The notes under the pieces were generated by a model. That model did no database searches, was not told the origin of the DNA, and saw only the letters and a list, made by a program, of their open reading frames with translations. This document shows positions 35,929 to 44,503 of a DNA stretch of 64,000 bases, one piece after another. The stretch comes from Verrucomicrobiaceae bacterium. Its GTDB lineage: Bacteria > Verrucomicrobiota > Verrucomicrobiia > Verrucomicrobiales > Verrucomicrobiaceae. A program made the translations under genes and the position numbers. Position 1 is the stretch's first letter. Each line of letters begins with the position of its first letter. The stretch lies in contig JAIXOU010000133.1 of assembly GCA_027486585.1 (NCBI GenBank), positions 62,001-126,000 of the forward strand, given 5' to 3'.

Positions 35929-36699
35929 TCAAGCCTCAGCATTCCTGATCCTGCCCTGAGCGGGTTTAGGACTTGAGACACCGCCAAGTTGATTGCGGAA
36001 CTCATACACGTCACTCCGATAAAGCGTCTCTTCATACCAAAGTGGCACGCCACTTTCGAGGAAACCTGTGGCAATGACCAAAAGGCAAGCTGAGTTCGTT
36101 TTTACGCCTAATGAAACAGCCTGTGACTTCGTGACATTGACCGCACGGATGGATTCATCGGCTCCGGAAATCGTGAGCTTGCATTGTTTGGTCCAAAAGG
36201 CATACAGCGAGCTTTTGGCATCAGTTTTGGACATGCTTAGGCAATGACGGGCTGCGATATGACGGCGCTCATAAATAACCGGTTGCCCATCCGCGAGGCG
36301 GACGCGCTCAATGTAAAACAGCGGCTCATTAGCAGTCAATTTGAGCGCATTGACGATCTCGACCGAGACATCCGCGATGGTGTGCTTTTGGAAGGCGATG
36401 ACTTGGGTGCTCGGCTGCTTGCCTGCGGCTCGTGCTTTGTCAGTGAAGCTCACAAGACGCTGCAGATCATAGTCGAGCACGTTTTCGCGGACGAATGTGC
36501 CCGCACCCTGACGGAACTCGAGCAAGCCCTGAGAAACGAGGCTGCTAAGGGCCTTGTTGGCGGTTGGGCGGCTAGTTTCGAAGCGCTCCGCGATCTCGCG
36601 CTCGGTGAGAAATTGCGAACCTGGCACGTACTGACGACTGCGGAGGAGCTTCCGCAGTTTGGTGATGAGTTCCTGATGAAATGACGCTGGTTTACCCAC
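35929..36699 (-). CDS. GntR-family (UTRA/HutC type) transcription regulator
   Basis: A 256-aa regulator with the GTG at 36699 (VGKPASFHQELI) as the likely start. The open frame extends to a TTG at 36747, but that lies inside the operator palindrome. The winged HTH is residues about 20-70 (FLTEREIAERFETSRPTANK, GLLEFRQGAGTFV); residues 95-240 are a UTRA ligand-binding domain (EPLFYIERVRLADGQPVIYE; PLWYEETLYRSDVYEF). It is divergent from deoC, with a perfect 36-bp palindrome between them. It is probably a repressor of deoC and of itself, released by a (deoxy)ribose or nucleoside-derived ligand; this is inference from position. Confidence 0.85.
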   Translation of the reverse strand: MGKPASFHQELITKLRKLLRSRQYVPGSQFLTEREIAERFETSRPTANKALSSLVSQGLLEFRQGAGTFVRENVLDYDLQRLVSFTDKARAAGKQPSTQVIAFQKHTIADVSVEIVNALKLTANEPLFYIERVRLADGQPVIYERRHIAARHCLSMSKTDAKSSLYAFWTKQCKLTISGADESIRAVNVTKSQAVSLGVKTNSACLLVIATGFLESGVPLWYEETLYRSDVYEFRNQLGGVSSPKPAQGRIRNAEA

Positions 36700-36727
36700 G
36701 GAGTCGATCTTGCAACGTAATCTGACT

Positions 36728-36756
36728 TTGACAAGTGGCTTAGCCAATTGATAAAT
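36728..36756 (+). promoter_or_regulatory. predicted deoC promoter
   Basis: TTGACA (36728-36733), a 17-bp spacer, then ATAAAT (36751-36756), 21 bp before the deoC ATG. The -35 box is a perfect sigma-70 match and the -10 a fair one. The spacer and -10 box lie within the palindrome. Confidence 0.6.
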
Positions 36757-36769
36757 TGGCTAAGCCACT
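36734..36769. promoter_or_regulatory. 36-bp perfect palindrome, probable GntR operator
   Basis: AGTGGCTTAGCCAATT, centre GATA, then its exact reverse complement. The 16-bp arms are without mismatch. It covers the deoC promoter spacer and -10 box, so binding would block transcription. The inner GGCTTAGCC-like half-sites are themselves near-symmetric. Confidence 0.8.
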
Positions 36770-36777
36770 CTTAAACC

Positions 36778-37560
36778 ATGAAATACACCTATTCAGACCT
36801 TGCTAAGATGATTGATCATTCGTTGCTGCATCCGACGATGACTGACAAAGACCTTCAGGAAGGCTGCGCACTAGCGGCGAAATACAATGTGGCTTCCGTC
36901 TGCATCAAACCCTATGCGGTAAAACAAGCCGTCGAATGGCTGCGCGGAACGGATGTTAAAGTCGGAGCTGTGATCGGCTTTCCGCATGGCAATAGCACCA
37001 CCGAATCCAAGCGCTATGAAACGGAACTAGCCTGCAAGGATGGCGCAGTAGAAATCGACATGGTGGTCAATCTAGGCAAGGCCCTCAGTTCAGACTGGGA
37101 CTATGTCGAGGCAGACGTGAACGCTGTCTGCGATGAAGCCCACAAACACGGAGCCAAGGTGAAGGTCATCTTTGAAAACGACTACCTCACAAATGGTGGC
37201 GCAGGTCTAAGCAGTGACGATTTCAAAATCAAGCTCTGCCAACTCTGCGAGCGTGCTGGAGCTGATTGGGTGAAGACGAGCACCGGCTACGGTTTCGTAA
37301 AGCAACCCGACGGCAGCTACAACTACAAGGGAGCGACTGAGAGCGATCTAGCACTGATGCGTGCCAACGTTTCAGCCAAGGTCCAAGTCAAAGCCGCTGG
37401 CGGTGTGCGCGATCTCGATGGCCTGATCAAAGTCCGCGACCTCGGCGGCTCCCGCTGCGGAGCCACTGCGACGGCAACCATGATGGACGACTACCGGAAA
37501 CGTGAAACGGCTGGCATACCCGATGCCGAAGGCAGAAAAATCGGCGCGGGTGGGTATTGA
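36778..37560 (+). CDS. deoC: deoxyribose-phosphate aldolase
   Basis: Cleaves 2-deoxyribose-5-phosphate to acetaldehyde and glyceraldehyde-3-phosphate in deoxynucleoside catabolism. The 260-aa TIM barrel has SVCIKPYAV, IGFPHGNSTTESK, the Schiff-base lysine in DWVKTSTGYGF (Lys166) and the second active-site lysine in VKAAGGVRD (Lys205). It is of the longer DeoC subtype, like the E. coli enzyme. It is transcribed divergently from the GntR gene under the palindromic operator. With the thymidine phosphorylase at 4354-5586, it completes a deoxynucleoside-use route except for phosphopentomutase, not seen here. Confidence 0.96.
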   Translation: MKYTYSDLAKMIDHSLLHPTMTDKDLQEGCALAAKYNVASVCIKPYAVKQAVEWLRGTDVKVGAVIGFPHGNSTTESKRYETELACKDGAVEIDMVVNLGKALSSDWDYVEADVNAVCDEAHKHGAKVKVIFENDYLTNGGAGLSSDDFKIKLCQLCERAGADWVKTSTGYGFVKQPDGSYNYKGATESDLALMRANVSAKVQVKAAGGVRDLDGLIKVRDLGGSRCGATATATMMDDYRKRETAGIPDAEGRKIGAGGY

Positions 37561-37576
37561 TGCATGATTGATCGGA

Positions 37577-38194
37577 CTAAGGCTGTTTGGCCCAAGCCCC
37601 CATACGCTGAGATCGTGCCTGCTGTTCAATATCTCTAAGTTGGTTTTGATAATCGTTCACGGAACGGCCATCTGGCAGGGCTATGCCGCTGGTATGAATG
37701 CGAGCAAGGCCAGCACGGATGAGTTTGGCTGACAGATCTTCACCATCAGCAAAGACGATGAAGGCGTAATGACGACGACTGTTATAGACACTCTGCCATT
37801 TGGTGTAGAGAGTGAATGACTGGGTTGAAAGTAGGCGCAGAGTAAAGGTCTGCGCTTGCCGACCGATGGCAACGGTTTCCGCCTCACTCAGACCGCCAAA
37901 GTACTGGCCCTGTTCAGCGAGTCGATCCCCATTGAATTGATGCCGTTTTTTCTCAGGACAATCGGCAAAGTAGAGCCGGAACTCGTGAGTCTGTCCGTTG
38001 TGATTAAGGTGAAAGCTATCACCATCGTTATCCCGATGATCATGGAGTTTGGCCCCGAGGATGACCTCAAACACTTTACTGGTCTTCTTGGCGCTTGTTT
38101 CAGGGCCATCTTGAACGTCACGCCAGACCTGGAATCCAACTGCAACGAGAGCCAACAGGACCCAGAGCCAAGACTTACCAGAGCGACGACTCAT
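37577..38194 (-). CDS. membrane-anchored thermonuclease (SNase-like) protein
   Basis: A 205-aa protein with an N-terminal membrane or signal segment (WLWVLLALVAVGFQVW) and an SNase/OB domain: DNDGDSFHL (metal-binding Asp), FRLYFADCPE (catalytic Arg region), and a late AKLIRAGLARIH. It should act outside the cytoplasm on DNA or RNA. Its ATG overlaps the stop of the ABC ATPase gene by 4 nt, making it the last cistron of an operon with a peptide-type ABC transporter. The coupling could link nucleic-acid breakdown to uptake; that is inference. Confidence 0.82.
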   Translation of the reverse strand: MSRRSGKSWLWVLLALVAVGFQVWRDVQDGPETSAKKTSKVFEVILGAKLHDHRDNDGDSFHLNHNGQTHEFRLYFADCPEKKRHQFNGDRLAEQGQYFGGLSEAETVAIGRQAQTFTLRLLSTQSFTLYTKWQSVYNSRRHYAFIVFADGEDLSAKLIRAGLARIHTSGIALPDGRSVNDYQNQLRDIEQQARSQRMGAWAKQP

Positions 38195-39048
38195 GCACTG
38201 GCTTTTTCAAGAGCCGCGTAGTCAATGGTGCGCAGCCGCGCCTGCTTGGCACCCATACGTGGGACGCAAGCCAACAGGGCCTGCGTGTAAGCATGCTGTG
38301 GATTGCTCAAAACTTCCTCCGTAGGACCGGTCTCAACGATCTCACCCCGATACATCACCGCGACACGATCTGCGACATCACGGATGATACCAAAGTTATG
38401 TGTGATCAGGATCATGGTCATGTTTAACTCGCGTCGCAGAGACGCTAGCAGTTCCATGATCTGTTTTTGAATGGTCACATCTAGAGCTGTAGTCGGTTCA
38501 TCGGCAATGAGTAGTTTTGGCTGACAACACAGTGCCATGGCAATCATGACACGCTGCTGCATACCGCCACTAAGCTCATGCGGATAAGCTCGCAGGCGTT
38601 TTTCAGGCTCAGTAATGCCGACCTTGTTGAGCCAGGAGAGAATCTCCGCATCCCGATTTTGCACCTCAGGACGATGCAAAGCGAGAGCTTCGCCGATCTG
38701 GGTTCGGACCGTGAGCACAGGATTGAGGGAAGTTGTTGGCTCCTGGAAAACATAGGCAATTTCTTTTCCTCGAACTTGGCGAAGTTCCTTTTCACTCATC
38801 TGCAAAACATGATGTCCGGCAATGCTAAGTTCAGTCGCCGTGATACTGGCTGGCGGCTCTGGAAGCAGCCGAGCCAAGGAAAGTGCCGTCGCGCTTTTAC
38901 CACTGCCGCTTTCACCCACGATGGCAATGGATTCACCCTGTTTTAGGTCTAGGCTGATGCCTTTGACAGCCTGGGCTGGCGGTCCGTCGTGACGACGGAA
39001 CTCGATCTTCAAGTCACGGATGCGCAGGAGAGGAGGCGATTCAGGCAT
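38191..39048 (-). CDS. peptide/nickel-type ABC transporter ATP-binding protein
   Basis: A 285-aa ATPase of the DppD/OppD type, with Walker A GESGSGKS, Q-loop FQEPTTSLNP, signature LSGGMQQR, Walker B LLIADEPTTALD, and the H-loop in LITHNFG. It ends just after AYTQALLACVP, so the C-terminal oligopeptide-transporter extension is short compared with the usual 320-330 residues. It overlaps the permease by 8 bp and the nuclease by 4 nt. No second ATPase subunit is encoded here, so it would work as a homodimer or with a partner elsewhere. Confidence 0.93.
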   Translation of the reverse strand: MPESPPLLRIRDLKIEFRRHDGPPAQAVKGISLDLKQGESIAIVGESGSGKSATALSLARLLPEPPASITATELSIAGHHVLQMSEKELRQVRGKEIAYVFQEPTTSLNPVLTVRTQIGEALALHRPEVQNRDAEILSWLNKVGITEPEKRLRAYPHELSGGMQQRVMIAMALCCQPKLLIADEPTTALDVTIQKQIMELLASLRRELNMTMILITHNFGIIRDVADRVAVMYRGEIVETGPTEEVLSNPQHAYTQALLACVPRMGAKQARLRTIDYAALEKASA

Positions 39049-40180
39049 GGTTTAAAGAGTCTTTGGATGGATGAATCATGTGACCGAGAAGCCACAAAGA
39101 CAAGGCACAAAGCATGGATGGAAAACCAGCCCACAGAGCAGACATGGGATTGGCAAAAACCATTTCACTATCGACTTCAGGCAAAAGAGGGATGGCAATT
39201 CCCAAAGTGACGGTCAACTGAGAAGCAATGACGGTACTCCAACCAGCGCCTTTGAGGAGCCAGGCAAGCGCACAACGAATCGTGGCTGGACCCTTAAAAA
39301 AAGGGCTGCCAGCACAAAAGGCTCCCAGTGCAGCCACACAGCTAAGCATGACAACAGGCGTGGCTGCCGCCTGATACGCTTGCGCTCTCAGAGCCTGCAC
39401 AAGCTTGGCCATGGCACCCGGAAGGCCCAGGATATCTTCGACACTGAAAAGGAAGATCAATGCTAACAGACCAATTCCCCAAACTGGATTAGGCAATTCT
39501 GGCGACTGATTTTCCCCCATCACCGTGCGCATGGAAGTACGAAGCTGAATGCGATCTCGGGTCCTTAACATGAACTCCTCAAAAGGCCGTCCGGGAACTC
39601 TTTCTGGAGAAACCAGATGTGGAGTCGCGAGACTTTTCTCCACCTCTTCAGGAGTAGGCTTTGGCGTTTCCAACAAAGGCGCTGACTGTGACAAAATGAC
39701 GATCCACTGGCCAACGAGAGGGATGCACAACAGAAGAATCGCCGGCACCCAGGTCCAAAGATCCTGCGAGAGATGCTCAAGGAATGAAAGGGATGGTGAA
39801 TCCGCTGTTACTGGCATCAGAGACCAGATTGGGAAACCCCAGCGCCCGACCCATAGCCCGATAAAGGCCCAGGCAAGCGTGTGGATAGGAAACAGGGACA
39901 AGACACGCCCTAACCAAAAGCCTGTTTTCTGAAACCCTCCACCCATAGACTTTAAAAAAAACCAGATGCCACCAGCCAAGCTTCTTGATAAAACCACGGC
40001 GACAACGAGAAGACAAAAGGTAGCAGCGATACCTGGCAGACCGTTTTTGATCACCTGACGCCAAGCATTAAGCCATAAACGGACATCCCCATTCAGCAAT
40101 CCAAGTGCGATGAACTCGCCAAGGAGTAAAACACTCAAGGCGGCCCAAAATCGAGAGCTGTCGAAGGGGGATCGCTTCAT
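39041..40180 (-). CDS. divergent ABC transporter permease
   Basis: A 379-aa integral membrane protein with about seven hydrophobic segments: three in the first 90 residues, others near 105, 140-165, 235-260 and 275-370. Cytoplasmic-looking loops lie between, e.g. KPTPEEVEKSLATPHLVSPE (about 195-215). The typical EAA loop is poorly conserved; an ALRAQAYQAAATPVV stretch may be its remnant. It is named a permease mainly because it lies between the binding protein (4 bp gap) and the ATPase (8 bp overlap). It may be a fused or degenerate form of the usual two permeases. Confidence 0.65.
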   Translation of the reverse strand: MKRSPFDSSRFWAALSVLLLGEFIALGLLNGDVRLWLNAWRQVIKNGLPGIAATFCLLVVAVVLSRSLAGGIWFFLKSMGGGFQKTGFWLGRVLSLFPIHTLAWAFIGLWVGRWGFPIWSLMPVTADSPSLSFLEHLSQDLWTWVPAILLLCIPLVGQWIVILSQSAPLLETPKPTPEEVEKSLATPHLVSPERVPGRPFEEFMLRTRDRIQLRTSMRTVMGENQSPELPNPVWGIGLLALIFLFSVEDILGLPGAMAKLVQALRAQAYQAAATPVVMLSCVAALGAFCAGSPFFKGPATIRCALAWLLKGAGWSTVIASQLTVTLGIAIPLLPEVDSEMVFANPMSALWAGFPSMLCALSLWLLGHMIHPSKDSLNHA

Positions 40181-40184
40181 TCTA

Positions 40185-42218
40185 TCACTTGGGTGAAATC
40201 ATCTGAAGATTAACAGCGGGAGAAACCATTGGCAAGGCACCCGACATGAGCTGTCGAAGAGTGACACCACGCTGGATTTCATTGGGACGTAACCCTGGAA
40301 AACGATCCGACTGAACTGCCATGTCAGCAACATCCGTGAAGAGTGGCAAGGCAGGCCGAAGCTCAGCCAAACGCACCTCGACAGCTGAGGCTCGGCGCAA
40401 AACATGTGACGAGTCAAATTCAGAAACCAACGCATCTAACAATAAGTCAAGCTGCGGGTCTGCGATGCGACTGACATTCATTCCCTGCCCTGCCTGCGAT
40501 GAGTGCCAGAGCGGCAGCACATCCCATCCGGGTGAAAGCTCACTGCCTAAAAAGACAAGATCAAAGCGGCCTGCCTGGAGTTCACCACGGTAACGATGGG
40601 TGGGCACGGCATCGACCTGGAGATGCAATCCTGCTTTTTTCCAGGAAAGCGCCAACGCATTGGCCAGACGCAGCCGTTCATCATTGCCTTCAGGCACCAG
40701 GATGCGCAGATGCATCGGCTGACCCGCTTTTTTCAAATTGCCAGATACATCCCTAAGCCATCCAGCTTTGGCGAAGAGTTGATCGGCTGCATTTGGATCG
40801 TGAATGAGTGGTGTGGGCTCAGCCGAAAACCAACGGCCCGGCGGGAAGAAGCTATCGTGAAGGCGTGCTCTACCGCCGGGCATCTCATGGCTTAGCGCTT
40901 CGCGATTCAGCGCCAAAGAAAGTGCCTGACGCACTTCAATGTCTTTGACTATGGGTGACTCTGTCTGCCAAACAAGCATCAGCTGATTGTGGGGTGGCGT
41001 GGGCAGCTTTCGCCAAGAGGCATCTGAGGTCATTGTACCTTGAGCCTCCCGGTCAGGCCACCAGATATCGATGATATGTGTCGATAAACCGACTCGCGTT
41101 TGCAGTGGTGATGTAGCAGCAATGACTTGTAGTGTTTGCTTTGCCTCAGAATGACGTTTGCTCAACCATAGCCGTGTTGGCTCAAGTCCCGTCAGCCGCC
41201 ACTCCCCTGCCCCTGGCGGGAAATCTGCGCCAAAATCAGCTTCATGCCGCTTCAGCCATGCAGCTGGTAAAATCGGCAACGCTGTCCAAGCGGCTAAGGT
41301 CGGACTGTAACGTTTTCGGTAAACGACCCTCACTACCCCAGTTGCGGTTTGTGTGATCGACTGAACGTGGCGGAACAGATCCCGTCCAGGCAACGGCCAT
41401 GGGCGAGGCAAGACATAGAGAAGAGTGGCACGCACGTCCGCAGCTGTGATGAGGCTGCCATCATCCCAACGCAGACCGGGCTTTAGGCGGAAATCTAACA
41501 CTGGCTCCAATAAGGCAGCGACCTCAGAAACAGGCGTGATCTCTGGCACGGGCGTATGCCGCGGCAATATCCAATCAATCAGCTGCTGCTGAGCTTGCAG
41601 GCCCGTGAGTGAGGTGACGATTTCACAGCTGCCATCATCGTCAAACCAAACGCGTTTTACGTGAGCTCTATGCTCTGGATAATCCGCATAGGCTTGAATA
41701 GCGGGCCGCATGGCTGGTGTGCAGGCTATGCGAAGAAAAGTCAGCTTTTGCGGAGGCTTAGCAGCTAAGACAGCCATCACCTCATCGGCTACATGGCCAC
41801 CGGGATGTGTGAAACGAAAGGTGAGCAAATTACCCACAGGGATGGCAGACTCCAGATCCCAGGAAGCACGGATTTCCAGAGGCTGGGCAGTGATTGTTTG
41901 AGCTGCTTCCTTAGCCTGTTCAGCGCTGTCAAACCAGCAGGACAGATTTTGATGCCAACTCCACCCCTCTGCCAGAGCTGCGCCTAGCTTTCCATCCCGA
42001 TCAATACGGATCAGAGGCTCATGAATCAGGTCTAAAATCTGCCTCTCTGCCTCATTGACAGGTAAAAAGGGATTCAGTGCAGGTAAGGCACCCGGCATGA
42101 GCATGACTCGCTCTGCCTGCACTGTTAAATTTGTCTGAGTAGCACGCCACGCACTCCATCCGCCCACACAGAGTGCCGTGAGGGAAAGTAGATGAAGAAC
42201 AGCGCGCGACCTAGCCAT
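40185..42218 (-). CDS. ABC transporter substrate-binding protein, family 5
   Basis: A 677-aa extracytoplasmic binding protein of the peptide/nickel family (SBP_bac_5). It has an N-terminal membrane or signal segment (LHLLSLTALCVGGWSAW), then ALNPFLPVNEAERQILDLIH, LKPGLRWDDGSLITAADV, EVRQALSLALNREAL and RYRGELQAGRFDLVFLGSEL. It is longer than the usual 520-600, with extra sequence near residues 85-230. It is the first gene of an overlapping four-gene operon. The substrate could be peptide, nickel or oligosaccharide; sequence does not decide. Confidence 0.88.
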   Translation of the reverse strand: MARSRAVLHLLSLTALCVGGWSAWRATQTNLTVQAERVMLMPGALPALNPFLPVNEAERQILDLIHEPLIRIDRDGKLGAALAEGWSWHQNLSCWFDSAEQAKEAAQTITAQPLEIRASWDLESAIPVGNLLTFRFTHPGGHVADEVMAVLAAKPPQKLTFLRIACTPAMRPAIQAYADYPEHRAHVKRVWFDDDGSCEIVTSLTGLQAQQQLIDWILPRHTPVPEITPVSEVAALLEPVLDFRLKPGLRWDDGSLITAADVRATLLYVLPRPWPLPGRDLFRHVQSITQTATGVVRVVYRKRYSPTLAAWTALPILPAAWLKRHEADFGADFPPGAGEWRLTGLEPTRLWLSKRHSEAKQTLQVIAATSPLQTRVGLSTHIIDIWWPDREAQGTMTSDASWRKLPTPPHNQLMLVWQTESPIVKDIEVRQALSLALNREALSHEMPGGRARLHDSFFPPGRWFSAEPTPLIHDPNAADQLFAKAGWLRDVSGNLKKAGQPMHLRILVPEGNDERLRLANALALSWKKAGLHLQVDAVPTHRYRGELQAGRFDLVFLGSELSPGWDVLPLWHSSQAGQGMNVSRIADPQLDLLLDALVSEFDSSHVLRRASAVEVRLAELRPALPLFTDVADMAVQSDRFPGLRPNEIQRGVTLRQLMSGALPMVSPAVNLQMISPK

Positions 42219-42291
42219 GGGATGCCGATGCTAGACCTAAACAACGTTGGGCGCAATGCGGCCACGTCATCGCAGTCACTCTTGCTAGCGT

Positions 42292-43344
42292 TTATTTCGG
42301 CTGATTCGCCACATCCAACAAAGTGGGCAAACCTTTCAGCAAGTCCGTTCCTGCGCCTAATGGCACAGGCGCTTGAGCCGACGTTTTTTCGGGTGACTTC
42401 AAGTAATGCAAAAAGTCACTGTCCGTGCTGAGGATCAAATTGGTATCAGGGGTCATGATTAGCTTGTAGGCCTCCATGGTTTTCGTGAACTCAAAGAGTG
42501 CAGCTGCTTCTGGAGATTGATTGTAGGCCTTGGCGTAGATCTCCGTTGCTTTGGCGTCTGCCGCACCTTCCACCTCTTGGACTTTGCGGTAGGCTTCAGA
42601 CTCGATCTGCTTCAGATCACGTTCACGTTGACCCAGGATTTTCGCAGCTTCTCCAGCGCCTTCCGATTTGAAGCGCTCCGCAATCTGGGTTCGCTCACTG
42701 ACCATGCGCTGATAGATCGTCTGACTCACCGCGGGTGTATAATTGATGCGTTTAAAGCGCAAATCCATCAGCTCAATCCCAAAGCCCTTCACCTTTGGGG
42801 CTGCACTGGCAAAGATTTCCCTCTCCAGCTCAGCACGACCGCGTTTGATGGGTGAAAGAATGCCGATTCGTGCATCTGCAATAGAAGCACCAGCATTGGC
42901 TTCACGCTCGACTTTACGGTCTTTCGTCGTGCGGATGGCCTCGATAAAATCGTGGCGTGCAATCACGTTACGCGTCTCACTGCCCAGCACGTCAGTCAGA
43001 CGAGACTGTGCGCTGCGTTCATCCCGTAGATTTTCAAAAAAGGCACGCGGCTCAGTGATGCGCCAGCGGGCAAAGCTATCAACTACGATGTACACCTTAT
43101 CCTTCGTCGGCATGTTTGCTGGCGGGCCATCCCATTCCAGGACGCGCTTATCAAAGCGGTTTACGGTTTGGATGAACGGTGTTTTAAAGTGCAGGCCTGC
43201 CTCAGAAATCGTTTCACCCACAGGCTTACCGAACTGAGTGATGATGATCTGCTCCGTCTCGCTGACGGTGTAGAAGCTGGCGCTGGCTAAGATGTACAGG
43301 ACAAAGCCAGCAATGAGAATAAGAAGAGAGAGACCGGATTTCAT
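42292..43344 (-). CDS. hflC: HflC-like SPFH membrane protein
   Basis: A 350-aa member of the SPFH (stomatin/prohibitin/flotillin/HflK-C) family. A single N-terminal membrane helix (LSLLILIAGFVLYILASASF) is followed by the SPFH domain (TQFGKPVGETISEAGLHFKT; VDSFARWRITEPRAFFENLR) and a coiled coil rich in Ala/Glu (about 210-280). With HflK it should form the membrane cage that modulates FtsH protease. Its ATG overlaps the hflK stop as ATGA, the usual hflK-hflC order. Confidence 0.93.
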   Translation of the reverse strand: MKSGLSLLILIAGFVLYILASASFYTVSETEQIIITQFGKPVGETISEAGLHFKTPFIQTVNRFDKRVLEWDGPPANMPTKDKVYIVVDSFARWRITEPRAFFENLRDERSAQSRLTDVLGSETRNVIARHDFIEAIRTTKDRKVEREANAGASIADARIGILSPIKRGRAELEREIFASAAPKVKGFGIELMDLRFKRINYTPAVSQTIYQRMVSERTQIAERFKSEGAGEAAKILGQRERDLKQIESEAYRKVQEVEGAADAKATEIYAKAYNQSPEAAALFEFTKTMEAYKLIMTPDTNLILSTDSDFLHYLKSPEKTSAQAPVPLGAGTDLLKGLPTLLDVANQPK

Positions 43345-44366
43345 TGGACTGAGTTCTTGGTAGTGGTTGGTACTGGGGCCGTCAGGTTTTGCTGCAAATG
43401 CATGAGTGGCAGGAATTGCGGCACTTTTTCATCAATGATGACCTTGCCTGGAATGGTTGGCAGAACTTCACTCAGCGTTTCTAGATAGATGCGTTTCTTG
43501 GTGACCTCTGGAGCTTTTTGATATTCCGTGAGTAGCGCCTGAAAGCGGGCTGCATCACCTTCAGCCTCATTGACCCGCTGAGTCGCATAGCCCTCAGCCT
43601 GGCTCAGGCTTTGCTCCGCCTTGCCTCGCGCTTCAGGAATGACACGGTTGTACTCGCCATTGGCCTGATTGATGGAGGATTCCTTTTGCTGCTGAGCACG
43701 ATTCACTTCATCAAAGCTGTCCTTCACTTGGGTTGGCGGGTTCACATTGCCGAGCTGCACTTGATCGATGTGAATGCCCATGTTCAGCGTGCTAGCAATG
43801 CCTTGCAACCCTTCAAGAGCTTTGACCTCCATCTCCTGTCGTCCGACGGTGAGTACCTCGTCAATCGAGCGATCACCGACCACCTCACGCATGACCGATT
43901 CAGAAAGATCCCTTAAGGTTGCCTGAGGTTCCAGGAAGTTAAAGACATACATCCGAGCATCCGCGATGTGGAACTGCACCACCCACTCCACGACGGCCGC
44001 GTTCAGATCACCCGTGACCATGTTCTTTTCCAGCTCCATGTCTTCACTATCTTGATTGTATTGATAGTCATTCAGGGCACCACGGGAGCCATAACCAAAC
44101 TCCAGCTTCAACTGGCGGCGCACCTCCACAAAAGACACCAGATCCAGGCCAAAGGGCAGTTTGAAATGCAGCCCCGGCTCAGTGGTCGTCAGGTATTTCC
44201 CAAAGCGTTGCACAATGGCAACGGAACTGGCGGGCACCTGGTAAAAGCTGGAAAAGGCCCCGACCACCAGGAGTAAAACCAGCACTCCCACAAGGACGCG
44301 CGCTGGATTCACACGGAGATTCGCTGGATCAGGGAACGGCAGAGTATTCGATTGGTTGATAGCCAT
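43341..44366 (-). CDS. hflK: HflK-like SPFH membrane protein
   Basis: A 341-aa partner of HflC. ATG 44366 is preferred over an in-frame GTG at 44375. Features are a short N-terminal cytoplasmic part, a membrane helix (VLVGVLVLLLVVGAF), SPFH domain (AIVQRFGKYLTTTEPGLHFK, VEWVVQFHIADARMYVFNF), and the coiled coil EARGKAEQSLSQAEGYATQR. It lacks the Gly-rich N-terminal tail of proteobacterial HflK. It is the first gene of the hflKC pair. Confidence 0.93.
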   Translation of the reverse strand: MAINQSNTLPFPDPANLRVNPARVLVGVLVLLLVVGAFSSFYQVPASSVAIVQRFGKYLTTTEPGLHFKLPFGLDLVSFVEVRRQLKLEFGYGSRGALNDYQYNQDSEDMELEKNMVTGDLNAAVVEWVVQFHIADARMYVFNFLEPQATLRDLSESVMREVVGDRSIDEVLTVGRQEMEVKALEGLQGIASTLNMGIHIDQVQLGNVNPPTQVKDSFDEVNRAQQQKESSINQANGEYNRVIPEARGKAEQSLSQAEGYATQRVNEAEGDAARFQALLTEYQKAPEVTKKRIYLETLSEVLPTIPGKVIIDEKVPQFLPLMHLQQNLTAPVPTTTKNSVQ

Positions 44367-44503
44367 GATCCCCACTTAGCAGAGGAGAACTCGGATTCCA
44401 AGTGCTTCCGAAGACCAGATTTACCTCAGCTTAACAAAATTCAGGGTTCTTCCTCACAATCCGTTTACACGACCGTGAGAAGATTGGCTGTGATTCAGGG
44501 AAA

